From positions 1-60,025 of the forward strand of contig CALUMT010000009.1 of assembly GCA_944321845.1 (NCBI GenBank): DNA of 60,025 nucleotides, read 5' to 3'. This stretch comes from an uncultured Butyricimonas sp. Its GTDB lineage: Bacteria > Bacteroidota > Bacteroidia > Bacteroidales > Marinifilaceae. Every line of letters starts with the position of its first letter. Position 1 is the first letter of the stretch. Made by a program: the position numbers and the translations under genes. Positions 33,315-43,800 of this stretch are shown piece by piece. The notes under the pieces are model-generated. The model was not told the DNA's origin, did no database searches, and worked only from the letters and a program-made list of their open reading frames with translations.

Positions 33315-33347
33315 AAAAAAAGAGTTAGTGTCAACTTCTAACTCTTT
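33315..33347 (-). terminator. Terminator of tRNA-Ser
   Basis: On the minus strand AGAGTTAG / CTAACTCT (33338-33345 with 33321-33328) and a T-run. Confidence 0.85.
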
Positions 33348-33355
33348 TCCTTCTG

Positions 33356-33443
33356 CGGAAAGAGGGGGATTCGAACCCCCGAATCGCTTTAGGCGATTAC
33401 ACGCTTTCCAGGCGTGCCAGTTCAGCCACTCCTGCATCTTTCC
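33356..33443 (-). tRNA. tRNA-Ser (GGA)
   Basis: 88 nt with a long variable arm, as for class II tRNAs. Acceptor GGAAAGA / TCTTTCC, anticodon loop CTGGAAA (GGA), T-arm GGGGGTTCGAATCCCCC, discriminator G. Confidence 0.95.
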
Positions 33444-33453
33444 AATGCGGGGG

Positions 33454-33461
33454 CAAAGATA
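33454..33461 (-). promoter_or_regulatory. -7 box of tRNA-Ser
   Basis: TATCTTTG on the minus strand, about 10 nt before the mature 5' end. Confidence 0.6.
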
Positions 33462-33488
33462 TAAGATTTTTTAATTTTATCCGCTTAT

Positions 33489-34778
33489 TCATCGATTTTT
33501 TTCTAGGATTGGTGCATATTTTACCGCGATAAAACTGGGAACGGTACAGAGCATGATCCAGATGAAGAAGTTTTGATAGCCTATAACTTCTTGGATATAA
33601 CCGGAAATCATGCCTGGAAGCATCATTCCCAGTGCCATGAAACCCGTGCATATCGCGTAGTGGGCGGTCTGTTGCGCTCCTTTGCTGAATAACATCATGA
33701 AGTAGGTCAATGCGGTAAAACCAAACCCGTAACCGAATTGCTCGATGGCCACGCATGTGGAAATGAGCCATACACTTGAAGGTTGAGCCAATGCCATGTA
33801 CAGGTACACGGCATTCGGAACATTCATGGCGGCCGTCATACCCCAGATACTGCGCCGCAATCCCTGACGGGCCATGACGATACCCCCAAGGATTCCTCCC
33901 GCTGTTAGGGCGATTAAGCCGATTACCCCATAGATGGTCCCAACTTGTAGGGTGCTTAATCCCAAACCTCCCACTTCCGGGGAGTCCAATAAAAAAGGCG
34001 AGGCGATTTTTACCAGTTGTGATTCCGCGAAACGGAATAGCAGGATCAAGGCCAGTGCCGGAATAATTCCGGGTTTGCGGAAAAATGAAAGGAATGTCTC
34101 TCCGAATGCCCGAAATGAATGGTGCTCGCCTGAATAAGGAGCGTCTTTCGCTGGTTTGGGCAATATCCACTGGTGGTAAATGAACAGCAACAGGAAGGTG
34201 CTGCATAGAATATAGAAAGTGACACTCCAGGCTTGAGGGATGGCTGTTGCTGTCGGGAGGCTTTCCCGGTAATGTTCTTCCAGCCATCCGGCCAGCATCA
34301 CGATGCCTCCCTGTCCCGTCAGCATGGCAATCCGATAGGCCGTGTTGCGGATTCCCACGAAGAATGCCTGTTGCCTGTCATTCAGTCCGAGCATGTAAAA
34401 GCCATCCACGGCGATGTCATGCGTGGCGGAACTGAATGCCAATAGCCACATGAATGCCAGCGCGTAACGGAATGCATTGTCGCCCGGTAGGGTTAGGGCG
34501 ATTCCGGCCAATCCTCCCCCGATGAGCAATTGCATGACGACAATCCACCAGCGTTTAGTCTTCACGATGTCCACCAGGGGACTCCACAGCGGTTTGATGA
34601 CCCACGGCAGGTATAGCCAGCTCGTGTATAGGGCGATGTCCGTGTTGCTGATACCGATGTTTTTGAACATGATGACCGCCACGGTCATGACCAGCACGTA
34701 AGGAAGGCCTTGTCCGAAATAGAGCGACGGGATCCAGGCCCATGGGCTTACTGGTTTTGAGTTTTTGTCTTTTTCCAT
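33489..34778 (-). CDS. AmpG-like MFS transporter (PAT family)
   Basis: 429 residues, about 12 membrane helices. N-terminal PWAWIPSLYFGQGLPYVLVM, the first-loop WLYLPWVIKPLWSPLVD and AFSSATHDIAVDGFYM match the AmpG/acetyl-CoA transporter (PAT) branch of MFS. AmpG imports anhydromuropeptides for cell-wall recycling. Its operon partners, a SpoIID/LytB protein and a nucleotidyltransferase-like/glycosyltransferase fusion, fit that role. The start overlaps the SpoIID gene end by 31 bases. Not the E. coli AmpG length, and the exact substrate is inferred. Confidence 0.85.
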   Translation of the reverse strand: MEKDKNSKPVSPWAWIPSLYFGQGLPYVLVMTVAVIMFKNIGISNTDIALYTSWLYLPWVIKPLWSPLVDIVKTKRWWIVVMQLLIGGGLAGIALTLPGDNAFRYALAFMWLLAFSSATHDIAVDGFYMLGLNDRQQAFFVGIRNTAYRIAMLTGQGGIVMLAGWLEEHYRESLPTATAIPQAWSVTFYILCSTFLLLFIYHQWILPKPAKDAPYSGEHHSFRAFGETFLSFFRKPGIIPALALILLFRFAESQLVKIASPFLLDSPEVGGLGLSTLQVGTIYGVIGLIALTAGGILGGIVMARQGLRRSIWGMTAAMNVPNAVYLYMALAQPSSVWLISTCVAIEQFGYGFGFTALTYFMMLFSKGAQQTAHYAICTGFMALGMMLPGMISGYIQEVIGYQNFFIWIMLCTVPSFIAVKYAPILEKNR

Positions 34779-36097
34779 GATGCTAATTGTTCGATTTGAC
34801 TACCCGGGAAGTAATGTGTCAGAATCTGCCGGTAGGAATACCCTTTTGCGCTCATCACCGCGGCCCCGATTTGGCATAAACCAACACCATGTCCCCAGCC
34901 GGCTCCCCGGAGCGTGAAGCGTAGGGGAGTGCCTGCCGCGTCGGTTTCCTTGTCAACGACGAAAGCCGAGCTATACAGGTGAGAGGGGGATAATGCCTTG
35001 CGGATAAGTAATTCCTTCCCGATAATCAGGGTGCGTCGGGTGCCGGTTATCCGTAGCCGGATGATGCGTCCGGATTCTCCTCTTTCCACGACTTCCAGGT
35101 CCGTTATCTGCCCGAAATCCATGCCCAATTTTTCCTTGACAAGATGCGAGAGTTCTTCCGTGGTATAGCTCACCTTCCAGCGGAAAAAATCTTGGGTTTC
35201 CTGGTCGTAGTCGTTGAGCACGTTGGATAGAATCTGTTTGTCGGTCGTGTTGCAGAATACGTCTGGGGAGGAGAGAATCCATTTCCTGGCTTCTGTTTCC
35301 TGGTGTAAATCTCCGGCGAGTCCCTCTTCTTCCTCGCTGTCCGCGATTCTTCTCAGGTAGGGATGAGGGGTATCCTCCCAGGCGCTTTCGAAACGTTCCG
35401 TTATTCCCCCGCAACATTTGGAGAATCGGGCATCGCATATCTCGTCCTGGTAGGTCAGAATTTCTCCCCTCGTCGCGTCGATTGCTTCTTGCACGGCAGG
35501 AGTATAGGCCCGACTGATGCCTTGGTAGCGTTGGCAATGGTCATCGGCGCACACGTCGAATCGCTCGTGATCCTCCCGGTCGAACCAACGGATGTATTCC
35601 CCCTCGTTTTGTTGGCAAGAACGGTGTCCCTTGCTTTTCGTCCCTTTGTTTATTTTCTGGGCCAGTAGCCAGCTTCTGGAAATCACGGCATGAGCCTTGA
35701 GTAATTCCCGGGAAGAGGTGGCTCTCATTTCGGAGGAGATAACGCTCGTCAGGTATTCCTCCAGCGGGATGATATTCACCGCGGTCAGGTGTTGGCCTTC
35801 ATCCAGTATTTTCAATGCCCCGCGGAATCTTTGTTCCTCTCGTCTTTCCCAGTGGAAATGGATACCGATGGTCACGTCCAGGAGGTCGAATGTCGCTTCG
35901 TCTCCTTTGGGGGATAGGGTGAATCCGTCCGTGATGATTCTTTCTCCCCCTGTTCCCAGCAGGACGATGTGCCCATCCCGTTTCTCGGCGGTATATTCTC
36001 CCGTCAGTATTTCCCCGTTTGTCTGGAATTGGCCGTTCAAGCGAAAACGGATAATGGGGGCAAACAGGATACCGACTTCTATATTCTCTAATGACAT
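34748..36097 (-). CDS. SpoIID/LytB domain protein
   Basis: 449 residues from the ATG at 36097. A frame to 36247 exists but lies within the upstream gene; the chosen start gives a 10-base overlap with that gene. The SpoIID core spans about residues 110-440: [49 protein letters not shown], and the C-terminal [36 protein letters not shown]. The SpoIID family includes a lytic transglycosylase acting on peptidoglycan without stem peptides and amidase enhancers. No signal peptide is visible, which is odd for a wall enzyme and suggests it acts on imported fragments or uses another exit. Confidence 0.88.
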   Translation of the reverse strand: MSLENIEVGILFAPIIRFRLNGQFQTNGEILTGEYTAEKRDGHIVLLGTGGERIITDGFTLSPKGDEATFDLLDVTIGIHFHWERREEQRFRGALKILDEGQHLTAVNIIPLEEYLTSVISSEMRATSSRELLKAHAVISRSWLLAQKINKGTKSKGHRSCQQNEGEYIRWFDREDHERFDVCADDHCQRYQGISRAYTPAVQEAIDATRGEILTYQDEICDARFSKCCGGITERFESAWEDTPHPYLRRIADSEEEEGLAGDLHQETEARKWILSSPDVFCNTTDKQILSNVLNDYDQETQDFFRWKVSYTTEELSHLVKEKLGMDFGQITDLEVVERGESGRIIRLRITGTRRTLIIGKELLIRKALSPSHLYSSAFVVDKETDAAGTPLRFTLRGAGWGHGVGLCQIGAAVMSAKGYSYRQILTHYFPGSQIEQLASWKKTKTQNQ

Positions 36098-38421
36098 GGC
36101 GAAGTGTTTTGTATTCGTTCTACTAATGTTTTCCAGGCTTTGTCGTCCAGCGTCAGTTGCCCGAACAGATCCCGCAATAACGGGGCGTCCAACCGCTCGA
36201 AATCCTCTTTCCGGGGAGAAATGATCAGTCCCGCGAAATCTGCACAACCCGGACTGAACAGGATATGTTCCTCACCTTCCGCGAAGAATTGCCACGGGCG
36301 GTGTTTGCGTCGAGGGAAAATAACCAGGGTCCATGTCCCCGCCTCGTGCCACGCGAACAGGTTCATCATCGGTTCCATGCTGCCCGGTACGACACCTTGC
36401 ATGCATCCCGTGACGTGTTCGAACGCCTGCATCAGGGATTCTTTCTCCCGTCCGCGCAGGATGAGGTTTTGCCGGATATACCCCGGGATGTATTCTATAC
36501 TTGGTCCGTTGGGCGAGGTGGTTGCTATTGTTTCACGGTGACAATGTCTCGTGTCGGCTTCCAGGGGCATGATGCCTCTTGGTGCCAGTTGGAAATGAAA
36601 ATGGTCCGGTGCCGATGCCCCGCTTTCCGGTCCGTTGTAAAATATGGTGTAATCCTGGTATTTTCGGGCCAGGTCCAGCATTTGTTCCAAATGTCCGTGA
36701 ATGCGCTGCGGACTGTGTCCTGTCGAGGGAACCGTGAAGTGACGGTCAAATATGGGGAACGGGTTCACCCGAATCTCAAGTTCCTCGTCGTACGGCAGGC
36801 TGAGCTGTTCTTCCGGGATATGTTCCCGGCATAGGAAACAGGCTCTTGCCTGGAGGGATGAGGCGTCGATTTTTGCCGTGGCCGACTTTATCCGGTCCGG
36901 GTTGTGTTGGATGTCGATGTGGAATTCGCCGAAATCAATCGTCCGTACCTGGATATGGCTTAGTTTTCGGTAATTTTCCCGAACGTTTTCCCAGGTTTCC
37001 AGTTGGCGGTTAAAGAAATGGTTCAACTCCTCGTTTCCTGGGTTCGCCTTGTTTGCCTGTTGTCTGGCTAGTATCTCAATGGTCCTTATTTTATCCTTGT
37101 AGAAATTGTGCGCGTTTTCCCGTGTGATGTCCAGGTCTGCGTCGGAATTGCCTTCCCAACGACGGCACAGGTACAAGGGCTCGTAAATACGTTCTATGGC
37201 GTAGTCTCTACACACGCGTAGGACAATGGCGTAATCTTCCCCGTAACTCGTGTTGGGAAGTTGGAATTTCCGGGCAAGGTTGGTACAGAATGCCCTGGGG
37301 GCCCCGAGTCCGTTTATTCGCAGGGCGTTGTTGTGGCCGTTCTCGGCAGTCCATTCCCGGTGATCAATGATTCCGGGGGGAAGCTCTTCCAGGTTGAAAT
37401 TCACCATCCGGTAGCTCCCGATAACCATTCCGCATTGTCGCTCGTGGAAAATCTTCACGATGCGTTCCAACACATCCGTGTCCGCGTACAGGTCGTCGCT
37501 GTCCAATTGGATGGCGTATCGCCCGCAGGCTTCGTTCTGGATGGCCAATGTCCAACACCCCCCGATGCCCAGGTCCTCCCTTTCGGGGGTAAGATGAATG
37601 ATTCGCTTGTCTTTTTGTTGCAGGGCTTCCAGAGTTTCGCTTGTCCCGTCGGTCGAGTGATTGTCCACGATGATGACGTTGAACGGGAATGAGGTCTGTT
37701 GTTCCAGGGCTGATCGCACGGCATCCCCGATGGTCTTTGCCCGGTTGCGTACGGGTATGATGACTGAGGCTTCCACAGGGAACTCACCGGAGGCATCCGC
37801 CTGTTTGGTTCTTGGTGGCAGATAGGCTTCAATGGCTTTCAGGTGATTGGTGCATGCCATTTCCATTTCAATCTGCACTTCCCGGTTTCTCGGGTTCACG
37901 TAGTCGAACTGGCGTTCCCCGGAACGTCTCGTGTCTGTCTCCTGCACGGTATACAGGTATTCCGGCAGATGGAATATCTCCCCTTCCCGGGACAGGCGCA
38001 GGCGCAAGTCGTAAAGGGCGGCGTACTGGAATGGGATGTTCATCTCCCCGGCAACTTTCCGCAGCAGATCCGAGCGTACGAGCCAGATGTTTCCCATGTC
38101 GAAATCATCCCGCAGGCTCCCCGTCTGGTAATCTATCGTGGGATGCGGAGTGTTTTTACCCGCTTTCTCCTGGTAATAGTCCGCGTACACGAGGGCTGCC
38201 CCGGTATCCCGGGCCACTTGTTCCAGCCGGTGTAGCATGTTGTGTCCCGCGCTGATTGCTCGTGTGCCGATGTGGAATAACACGAAGGGGGTAGTCGCCT
38301 TTCGTGCGACTTCCTGCAATCCTCGGGTGAAGGTCAATGACCCGTAAATGATTTCCGTGTGTTTTTCCTGTATTCTTGTCGCTTCGTTTCCAGGAACGAA
38401 GCAGATAATATCCGTTGTCAT
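36088..38421 (-). CDS. Family 2 glycosyltransferase fused to a DUF4922 HIT-like domain
   Basis: 777 residues. The N-terminal ~215 residues resemble a partial GT-A fold ([13 protein letters not shown]). Residues about 215-440 are a complete GT2 domain: [40 protein letters not shown] and [16 protein letters not shown] linker leads to DUF4922 (about 530-777): [26 protein letters not shown] and [11 protein letters not shown] (H-x-H-x-Q, the GalT/ADP-glucose phosphorylase type of HIT motif). This suggests a sugar-1-phosphate nucleotidyl or phosphorylase step joined to a glycosyl transfer. First gene of the SpoIID/AmpG-like operon. A decayed partial copy of its 5' end lies at 40597-40757. Confidence 0.85.
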   Translation of the reverse strand: MTTDIICFVPGNEATRIQEKHTEIIYGSLTFTRGLQEVARKATTPFVLFHIGTRAISAGHNMLHRLEQVARDTGAALVYADYYQEKAGKNTPHPTIDYQTGSLRDDFDMGNIWLVRSDLLRKVAGEMNIPFQYAALYDLRLRLSREGEIFHLPEYLYTVQETDTRRSGERQFDYVNPRNREVQIEMEMACTNHLKAIEAYLPPRTKQADASGEFPVEASVIIPVRNRAKTIGDAVRSALEQQTSFPFNVIIVDNHSTDGTSETLEALQQKDKRIIHLTPEREDLGIGGCWTLAIQNEACGRYAIQLDSDDLYADTDVLERIVKIFHERQCGMVIGSYRMVNFNLEELPPGIIDHREWTAENGHNNALRINGLGAPRAFCTNLARKFQLPNTSYGEDYAIVLRVCRDYAIERIYEPLYLCRRWEGNSDADLDITRENAHNFYKDKIRTIEILARQQANKANPGNEELNHFFNRQLETWENVRENYRKLSHIQVRTIDFGEFHIDIQHNPDRIKSATAKIDASSLQARACFLCREHIPEEQLSLPYDEELEIRVNPFPIFDRHFTVPSTGHSPQRIHGHLEQMLDLARKYQDYTIFYNGPESGASAPDHFHFQLAPRGIMPLEADTRHCHRETIATTSPNGPSIEYIPGYIRQNLILRGREKESLMQAFEHVTGCMQGVVPGSMEPMMNLFAWHEAGTWTLVIFPRRKHRPWQFFAEGEEHILFSPGCADFAGLIISPRKEDFERLDAPLLRDLFGQLTLDDKAWKTLVERIQNTSPCH

Positions 38422-38443
38422 GTACGTGTGTTTTAGTTTTTTT

Positions 38444-38451
38444 CAAAGGTA
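38444..38451 (-). promoter_or_regulatory. -7 box of the GT2-DUF4922 operon
   Basis: TACCTTTG on the minus strand, 23 nt before the ATG; the same element is preserved in the decayed copy at 40729-40736. Confidence 0.55.
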
Positions 38452-38526
38452 ACAAAAAACCTGAAATATGAATAGTTCTTCATGGCTTCTGTCGATAAAA
38501 ACTGGGTGGGGTTTATTACTTTTTAT

Positions 38527-38534
38527 TACCTTTG
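38527..38534 (+). promoter_or_regulatory. -7 box of the TlpA-like lipoprotein gene
   Basis: TACCTTTG, 26 nt before the ATG at 38560; a longer frame starting at 38536 would begin at the transcript start itself. Confidence 0.6.
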
Positions 38535-38559
38535 AATGATTGATAAAATAGAGTCCTTT

Positions 38560-40458
38560 ATGAATAATAAGATCGCTTTTCTAACAACAATAGTGCTAAT
38601 GTGGTTAGCCGTCTCGTGTGGACGATGGAATAAATGTGTGGAAAATCCTCTAATAGAATCAGCCAACACGATGGCTATTGACATCACCAAGGTTGAATTG
38701 AGCGATACTGCTACCGTGCTTTATATCGATGTTTATTTTTTGTCGGACGATCGGATTGAGATTAGTGCTGAATCTTACCTGTTAGCTGATGATAAACGCT
38801 ATTTCCTGACTGGTGTGCGAGGTTGTAAGGCAGATTCGCTTTCTTGGATAATAGAACCACGAGAGACTTCTTTTCAATTGATTTTCGAACCTTTGCCATA
38901 CGATACACGTTCGTTTGATTTTATAGAGGGGGATGACGGGGATTGTTTCAAATTGTTTGGTATTGATCTGACGGGGAAGAAAATATTCGATTCTCCCGCT
39001 GACATTCCGGTTGATATAACCAATGTTTCGGAAATTGCTCTCGACTCTGTGCCTGCCCCGTTGTTTGAGGTCGGAGAGACTGTGGTGCGTATGCATTTTT
39101 CAGGATACCGGAAGGAACTTGCCAAGGAGGCTAAGATTCGTCTTAATACTTTAATGAATGGTCAACAGATTTATACGGCCGAGATCAATACGGAAACTGA
39201 TATGGCAGAATTCAAATTTTGGCAATACGGGCCTGCGCAGGCTTGGGTAAACGTCGGCGTGGGAAGTGAATGGTTATGGTTGGTTCCGGGTGAAAAGATT
39301 GATCTCTACATGGATATGAGGTGGATTGGGCAATATATTGTGAAGCGTCGTGCGGAGAAAAAACACTTACCTGCATTTGAAGTTATGCCCTTTTGTTATT
39401 CTACGGGTAGATATGCCGGCCTGTCTGTTCCATCCTCGAATTCTGGAAAATATTATGGTATGGACTTGTATTCTGGCGAGTTTGCCGACTACAAGATGAC
39501 AGCTGTTGAATATACTCGTCATGTTATTGACTGTTATAAGGCTCTTGTGGACAGCATTGCTCAAAGTAGTTTGTCTCCTGTAGGTAAGGAGTTGGCTTTG
39601 CTTAACCTGAGGCAAGAGGCAGTTGTGGCTATGGCACGAGGAGATTTTTTCCGAGAACACAACTACAGAAAGATATGTAATCAGTGGGACTTGTCTGAAC
39701 CGTTGGAGATTAAAATTGATTCGCTGACGGCAGAGAATCGTGCAGAGTTATGCAAGCTCTTTTCTGTTGCTGACCCAAAGTTGTTGATGGGAAGAAATTT
39801 TAGGGATTATGTATCTGCAGTGGTTAATTCGGGTGTCGAATGGCCAAAGAGTGCGGGTCTCGAAGGTACTTTCGTTTCTGATTTGAAGGTGGTGTTGCCT
39901 TTGGTCCAGAAGGCATTGAGTGCTGCTATTACTGAAGTCGATTTGAAAGTCCTGGAGAACTTGCAGAATCCCTTCTGGCAAGAATCTCTTTTGAAAATGC
40001 AGGAGAATGCGTTGGCTCAGCTGAAGATTCTTGAAAGGAATGCTGTCATTGAAAAGACACCCGATGTTCCTGTAGAGGAGTTGTTCGATGCTATTATTGC
40101 ACCCTATAAGGGGAAATTTATTCTCGTGGACTTTTGGAATACTTGGTGCGTACCTTGCCGTGTGGCCATTAAAGCTAATGAACCGCTGAAAAACAGTGAA
40201 TTGAAAAGTGATAATCTGGTGTGGATTTATATAGCCAATGAAACTTCGCCTATTGTCGCCTATAAGAAAATGATATCTGGAATTCAGGGGAAGCACTATC
40301 GCCTTACGGATAAGCAGTGGGCCTATCTCGGCAATAAGTTTAAGATGGATGGGATTCCCTCTTATGTGTTGGTGGATAAGCGAGGCCAGTATGCTCTTCG
40401 AAATGACTTCCGCGACCACGAACAGATGAAAAAGACGCTAAAACAAATGATAAAATGA
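38560..40458 (+). CDS. TlpA-like thiol-disulfide oxidoreductase lipoprotein
   Basis: 632 residues from the ATG at 38560 (preferred over 38536 because of the -7 box at 38527). Lipoprotein signal MNNKIAFLTTIVLMWLAVSC. A long beta-rich region of unknown family follows (about 25-480, including GEKIDLYMDMRWIGQ). The C-terminal thioredoxin fold (about 490-632) has the active site FWNTWCVPCR and the cis-Pro loop GIPSYVLVDKRG. Such DUF4369-like/TlpA lipoproteins are common in Bacteroidota and keep periplasmic thiols reduced or support cytochrome maturation. It sits alone between the GT2-DUF4922 gene and a decayed copy of that gene's 5' end, which suggests it was caught up in a duplication. Confidence 0.85.
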   Translation: MNNKIAFLTTIVLMWLAVSCGRWNKCVENPLIESANTMAIDITKVELSDTATVLYIDVYFLSDDRIEISAESYLLADDKRYFLTGVRGCKADSLSWIIEPRETSFQLIFEPLPYDTRSFDFIEGDDGDCFKLFGIDLTGKKIFDSPADIPVDITNVSEIALDSVPAPLFEVGETVVRMHFSGYRKELAKEAKIRLNTLMNGQQIYTAEINTETDMAEFKFWQYGPAQAWVNVGVGSEWLWLVPGEKIDLYMDMRWIGQYIVKRRAEKKHLPAFEVMPFCYSTGRYAGLSVPSSNSGKYYGMDLYSGEFADYKMTAVEYTRHVIDCYKALVDSIAQSSLSPVGKELALLNLRQEAVVAMARGDFFREHNYRKICNQWDLSEPLEIKIDSLTAENRAELCKLFSVADPKLLMGRNFRDYVSAVVNSGVEWPKSAGLEGTFVSDLKVVLPLVQKALSAAITEVDLKVLENLQNPFWQESLLKMQENALAQLKILERNAVIEKTPDVPVEELFDAIIAPYKGKFILVDFWNTWCVPCRVAIKANEPLKNSELKSDNLVWIYIANETSPIVAYKKMISGIQGKHYRLTDKQWAYLGNKFKMDGIPSYVLVDKRGQYALRNDFRDHEQMKKTLKQMIK

Positions 40459-40596
40459 GAAGAAATAGGTAAGTTGGAAAATAGTGAATGGATATTTTTT
40501 CACGAGAATATCCAGTTGTATTTCTCGTTATGAAGAAACGTGCATCTTCTCAAACGCAGGAATGGCCTGTGTAGATATAGGTGATTGGGGCTTTAT
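40459..40596. other. Short intergenic stretch after the TlpA-like gene
   Basis: Contains an imperfect hairpin ACGAGAA (40502-40508) / TTCTCGT (40522-40528) without a T-run; nothing else recognised. Confidence 0.4.
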
Positions 40597-40757
40597 GGTC
40601 TCGTGTCTGTCTCCCGTGTGGTGTGCAGGAATTCCGGCAGGTGGAATAGTTCTCCCTTTCGTGCGACGTTCTGCACTCCTCGGGTGGAGGTCGACTCGCA
40701 AATAATTTCCGTGTGTTCCCGTTTTTCTCAAAGGTAGCAAAAAACTTGAAAAATAGC
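40597..40757 (-). pseudogene. Decayed partial copy of the GT2-DUF4922 gene 5' end
   Basis: Three blocks match the intact gene in the same order and orientation. 40599-40660 matches 37927-37989 (about residues 145-165); 40658-40720 matches 38301-38364 (about residues 20-40); 40721-40757 matches 38437-38470 (promoter region, CAAAGGTA kept). The roughly 310 bp between the first two blocks and about 70 bp between the last two are deleted. Identity is high but broken by substitutions, including 16-base exact runs. No open frame remains. Confidence 0.75.
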
Positions 40758-40784
40758 CGCTCCGAGAGAGTGGAGGGGCGGCTA
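40749..40784 (-). terminator. Terminator of the fimbrial operon
   Basis: On the minus strand TAGCCGC / GCGGCTA (40778-40784 with 40754-40760) followed by TTTTT. It directly abuts the decayed gene copy. A second hairpin GCTTTCTC/GAGAAAGC (40787-40812) lies just upstream. Confidence 0.65.
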
Positions 40785-40853
40785 AAGGCTTTCTCTTGTC
40801 CGAGAGAGAAAGCGCTGGTTGCAATATGTATTATTTTATCTTTTCAAAATAGT

Positions 40854-43800
40854 TTATTGTACATCCTGCACGGGCCGGACGTAGCCTTCTTCGTCTGTGT
40901 CATTTTGAAGAAAGAAGACTCCCGAATTAGAATCCCAAAGAAAGCCCTCTCGTGAATCATTATAAGGACTGATCCCTTTCAAAGAGAATGCAGTTTGACA
41001 GATGTAGTATGGTTTTGTACTAGCTCCTGAGCTTGTAAAGTTTTTCCAGGCTGTGCTAGGCAGACGGGTTGTCATGATAAGCAGCTCGCGTTGATTGGGA
41101 ATACGATACCCGTCGTCATAGCCGTTGAATGTTTGAAAATGATTCCATGGCCAATCATTCCATTCTGGAGTAGATCCATTCCAGCGTTCTACATAAGGAG
41201 CTTTTCCATCTCCTCCATATACATTTGCATGTACCCTGAACTTGGCATATGGAAGATTATTTGCCGAACGTTCGTTATGCAAGGGTAATGGATTTACTTC
41301 GTAGTTGGTGCGGCGAGCCTTGACATTCATGTTGGTGGCATCAATCAGATAAAAACCACCTCCTTCGTCAGTCACGTCAATCAAGTCTGCAGGTTCTACA
41401 TCAGGTTCGCCAAGTTTTAGTCCTAGATTGCGTGCGCAGCGATAGGAGAAAACTGATCCTGCATTTGTTGCGTTATGTGCACCACGTGATGCTCCCTCTT
41501 CTGCCCAAAGAATCCAGGCGTTATTGCTATTTGTTACGGCAGAGGAAGAAATGTAGTGCCAGCGTACCTGATTTTCGCGGTCTGCCGGGTTGCTGGGATA
41601 GAGACGGGATTTTTCGTCCAGAGCATATTCGCCGATGTAGATGTCTGTTAACTGATCAATGGCCGCTAAATACCAGCGTATTTCATTGGATTCTACGAGG
41701 TTGTTACCGTTTAAATCTCTATTGCGCAGTAGACAGGCAAATACGGGATCTTGGTAGTTTGTGTTTAAGTCGTAGGGGGAATTGGTATTTAGTACATCTG
41801 TCCAATGGAGTGTCCCATCGTGTCCGGAGCCAAGGATGATATCCAGTGTGTTGTTTCGGCCGTTACTAGTGGAACTACCATATTGTCTGCTTCCTTTACC
41901 CATTCGTCCCGTTTCCATCACGGATTCCAATCCCCAAGCAGTTTGCAATTCATTTTTGTCCACGTTGAAGATGGTGCTTATGGGGCGTTGTTTGAAGGTG
42001 AAAGTGGAGTTTACGACGCTGGAATTACCGTCAGGACTTATTTGCGAACCTTGGGCAATGATGTGCAACTGGCGGTCTTCCTTGTCCGTGGTCAGTTTCC
42101 ATAACGAGCGGTTTTCATCTCCCGGCTGATTGGTCAGCGGGTGGTTGAAATAAAGATGCTCATCAACGAAGACCGTGATAGCCACTTTTTCCTCGCCGTC
42201 CTCCGGATCTTTAAAGAAAATAGAGGAGTCTTCATTTGCTGCTTCTTGCTGCAGGCGACGAATGAGTTGATTTACATCAAGCAGACGAGCCTCTGGGTAA
42301 TTTCCTTTATTTCCGTAATACTCTGATGCCTGATCATAGTATGGGGATGGTTTGTTGTTGTTGCTTGCATCCATCGGGAACGGGTCGTTGTAGTTCTGGT
42401 CGCCCGGGTATTTTACAAGGTGACTGTTGTCCACACCGTAGTCGGTATTGATGGCAAATTTCACCCAGCGATAGTCGCGCATGTCTTGTTCGATATTTTT
42501 GTCATCGTCTGTGGCGTCGTGTATGCCGCGGCTGAAAGGGGTATTAACGCTCCACTTCATTTCGGTCCCGATTGCTTTTTTATTCAGTTTGATGAGACGG
42601 CGGTCGTAGTGAGAGTCGAACTCGAAGATGTCAGTTGTGCTGTATACCACGTCACCTTCGTAACCAGGACGTTGATCAGTCCCATCGGTCACTTCCACGA
42701 TGATGTCATCAACGCCGCGTACTATTACGTTGTAGGTGTAGAAGCCGTTACGTTTGGTGTTGTAGTCGTTAGGATCGGGGGTTACGCTGATGGTTTGTCC
42801 CTCGTTATCTTTATATGAGGTTAAGTAACCCAGATGCACGATGAATCGCACGGCGGCATTTACTAGCATGTTTTCTCCGTTTATGTAGGAGATCGTTCCG
42901 GTCATTTCCACGTAGGTGGAGTTGGCATTGGCGTTGGTAAAGGTGCGGTTACCGTTATCATCCAGTCCTTTCTCGGTGTCCCATGCATCGCGGGAAGGAT
43001 AGTCTGAAACGGACTGGAGAGGAGCCTTTTTGTTTTCGGGCATGTAGAACACGAAACTGCCTCCAGTGTATAGATTGGCGTTGTCCGGATCGGTAGTTTG
43101 TGTCTCGAATGGCATGGCGGGAGTATTAAAATAAATGGCATCATCTCTGTTATAATCGCCTGTCTGAGCCTCAAGCAGGTAGGATTGTTGCGGTACGCGC
43201 TTCACTTTCCAGGTCCGGGGACTGAAGGAAAAATTGGTCCATGTTTGCTCTTTTGGGCTTGTCTTCACCACGAACTTTATCTTGGCGTCGGTACGTTCGA
43301 ATTTTAAGGTTGCTTGTACCTCTGCTGTTCCGGTTTCTGATCCGGGAATGACAACTTGGGTATTGCCCTCGGTGTCTTTAGCGTAACCGGTCATCATGAA
43401 TAATCCTCCTCGGCTGATGGAAGCTTCGCTCATGCGCATGACGTAGGTCTTCAGATTGTTCAGGTCCTGGATGGCATCCATTTCCTCCTCGGTTACGGGA
43501 AATGCAGTACCGGAGCTTGCGGTCCTCAGGTTTGCGATACCCACGATGGTGGCGTCATTCATCGACTCTGTGTCGAAAGTGATGTAACCGGAGGAATGAT
43601 TTGTATTCCCGTTATCGAAGGATAAATTTTCTCCTTCCGTGAGAAAGGCTCTGTATTTTATTTTGCCAGCTCCGTCAAATACAAATATATAGACGTTTTC
43701 GATGCGTTCCTCGTACTCCTTATCCTGCTCTGCACGGGTTAGTACTTGCTCGGCTTCAGCCTGAAATTTCAACTGCACACGAACAGGGATACCTTCCTCC

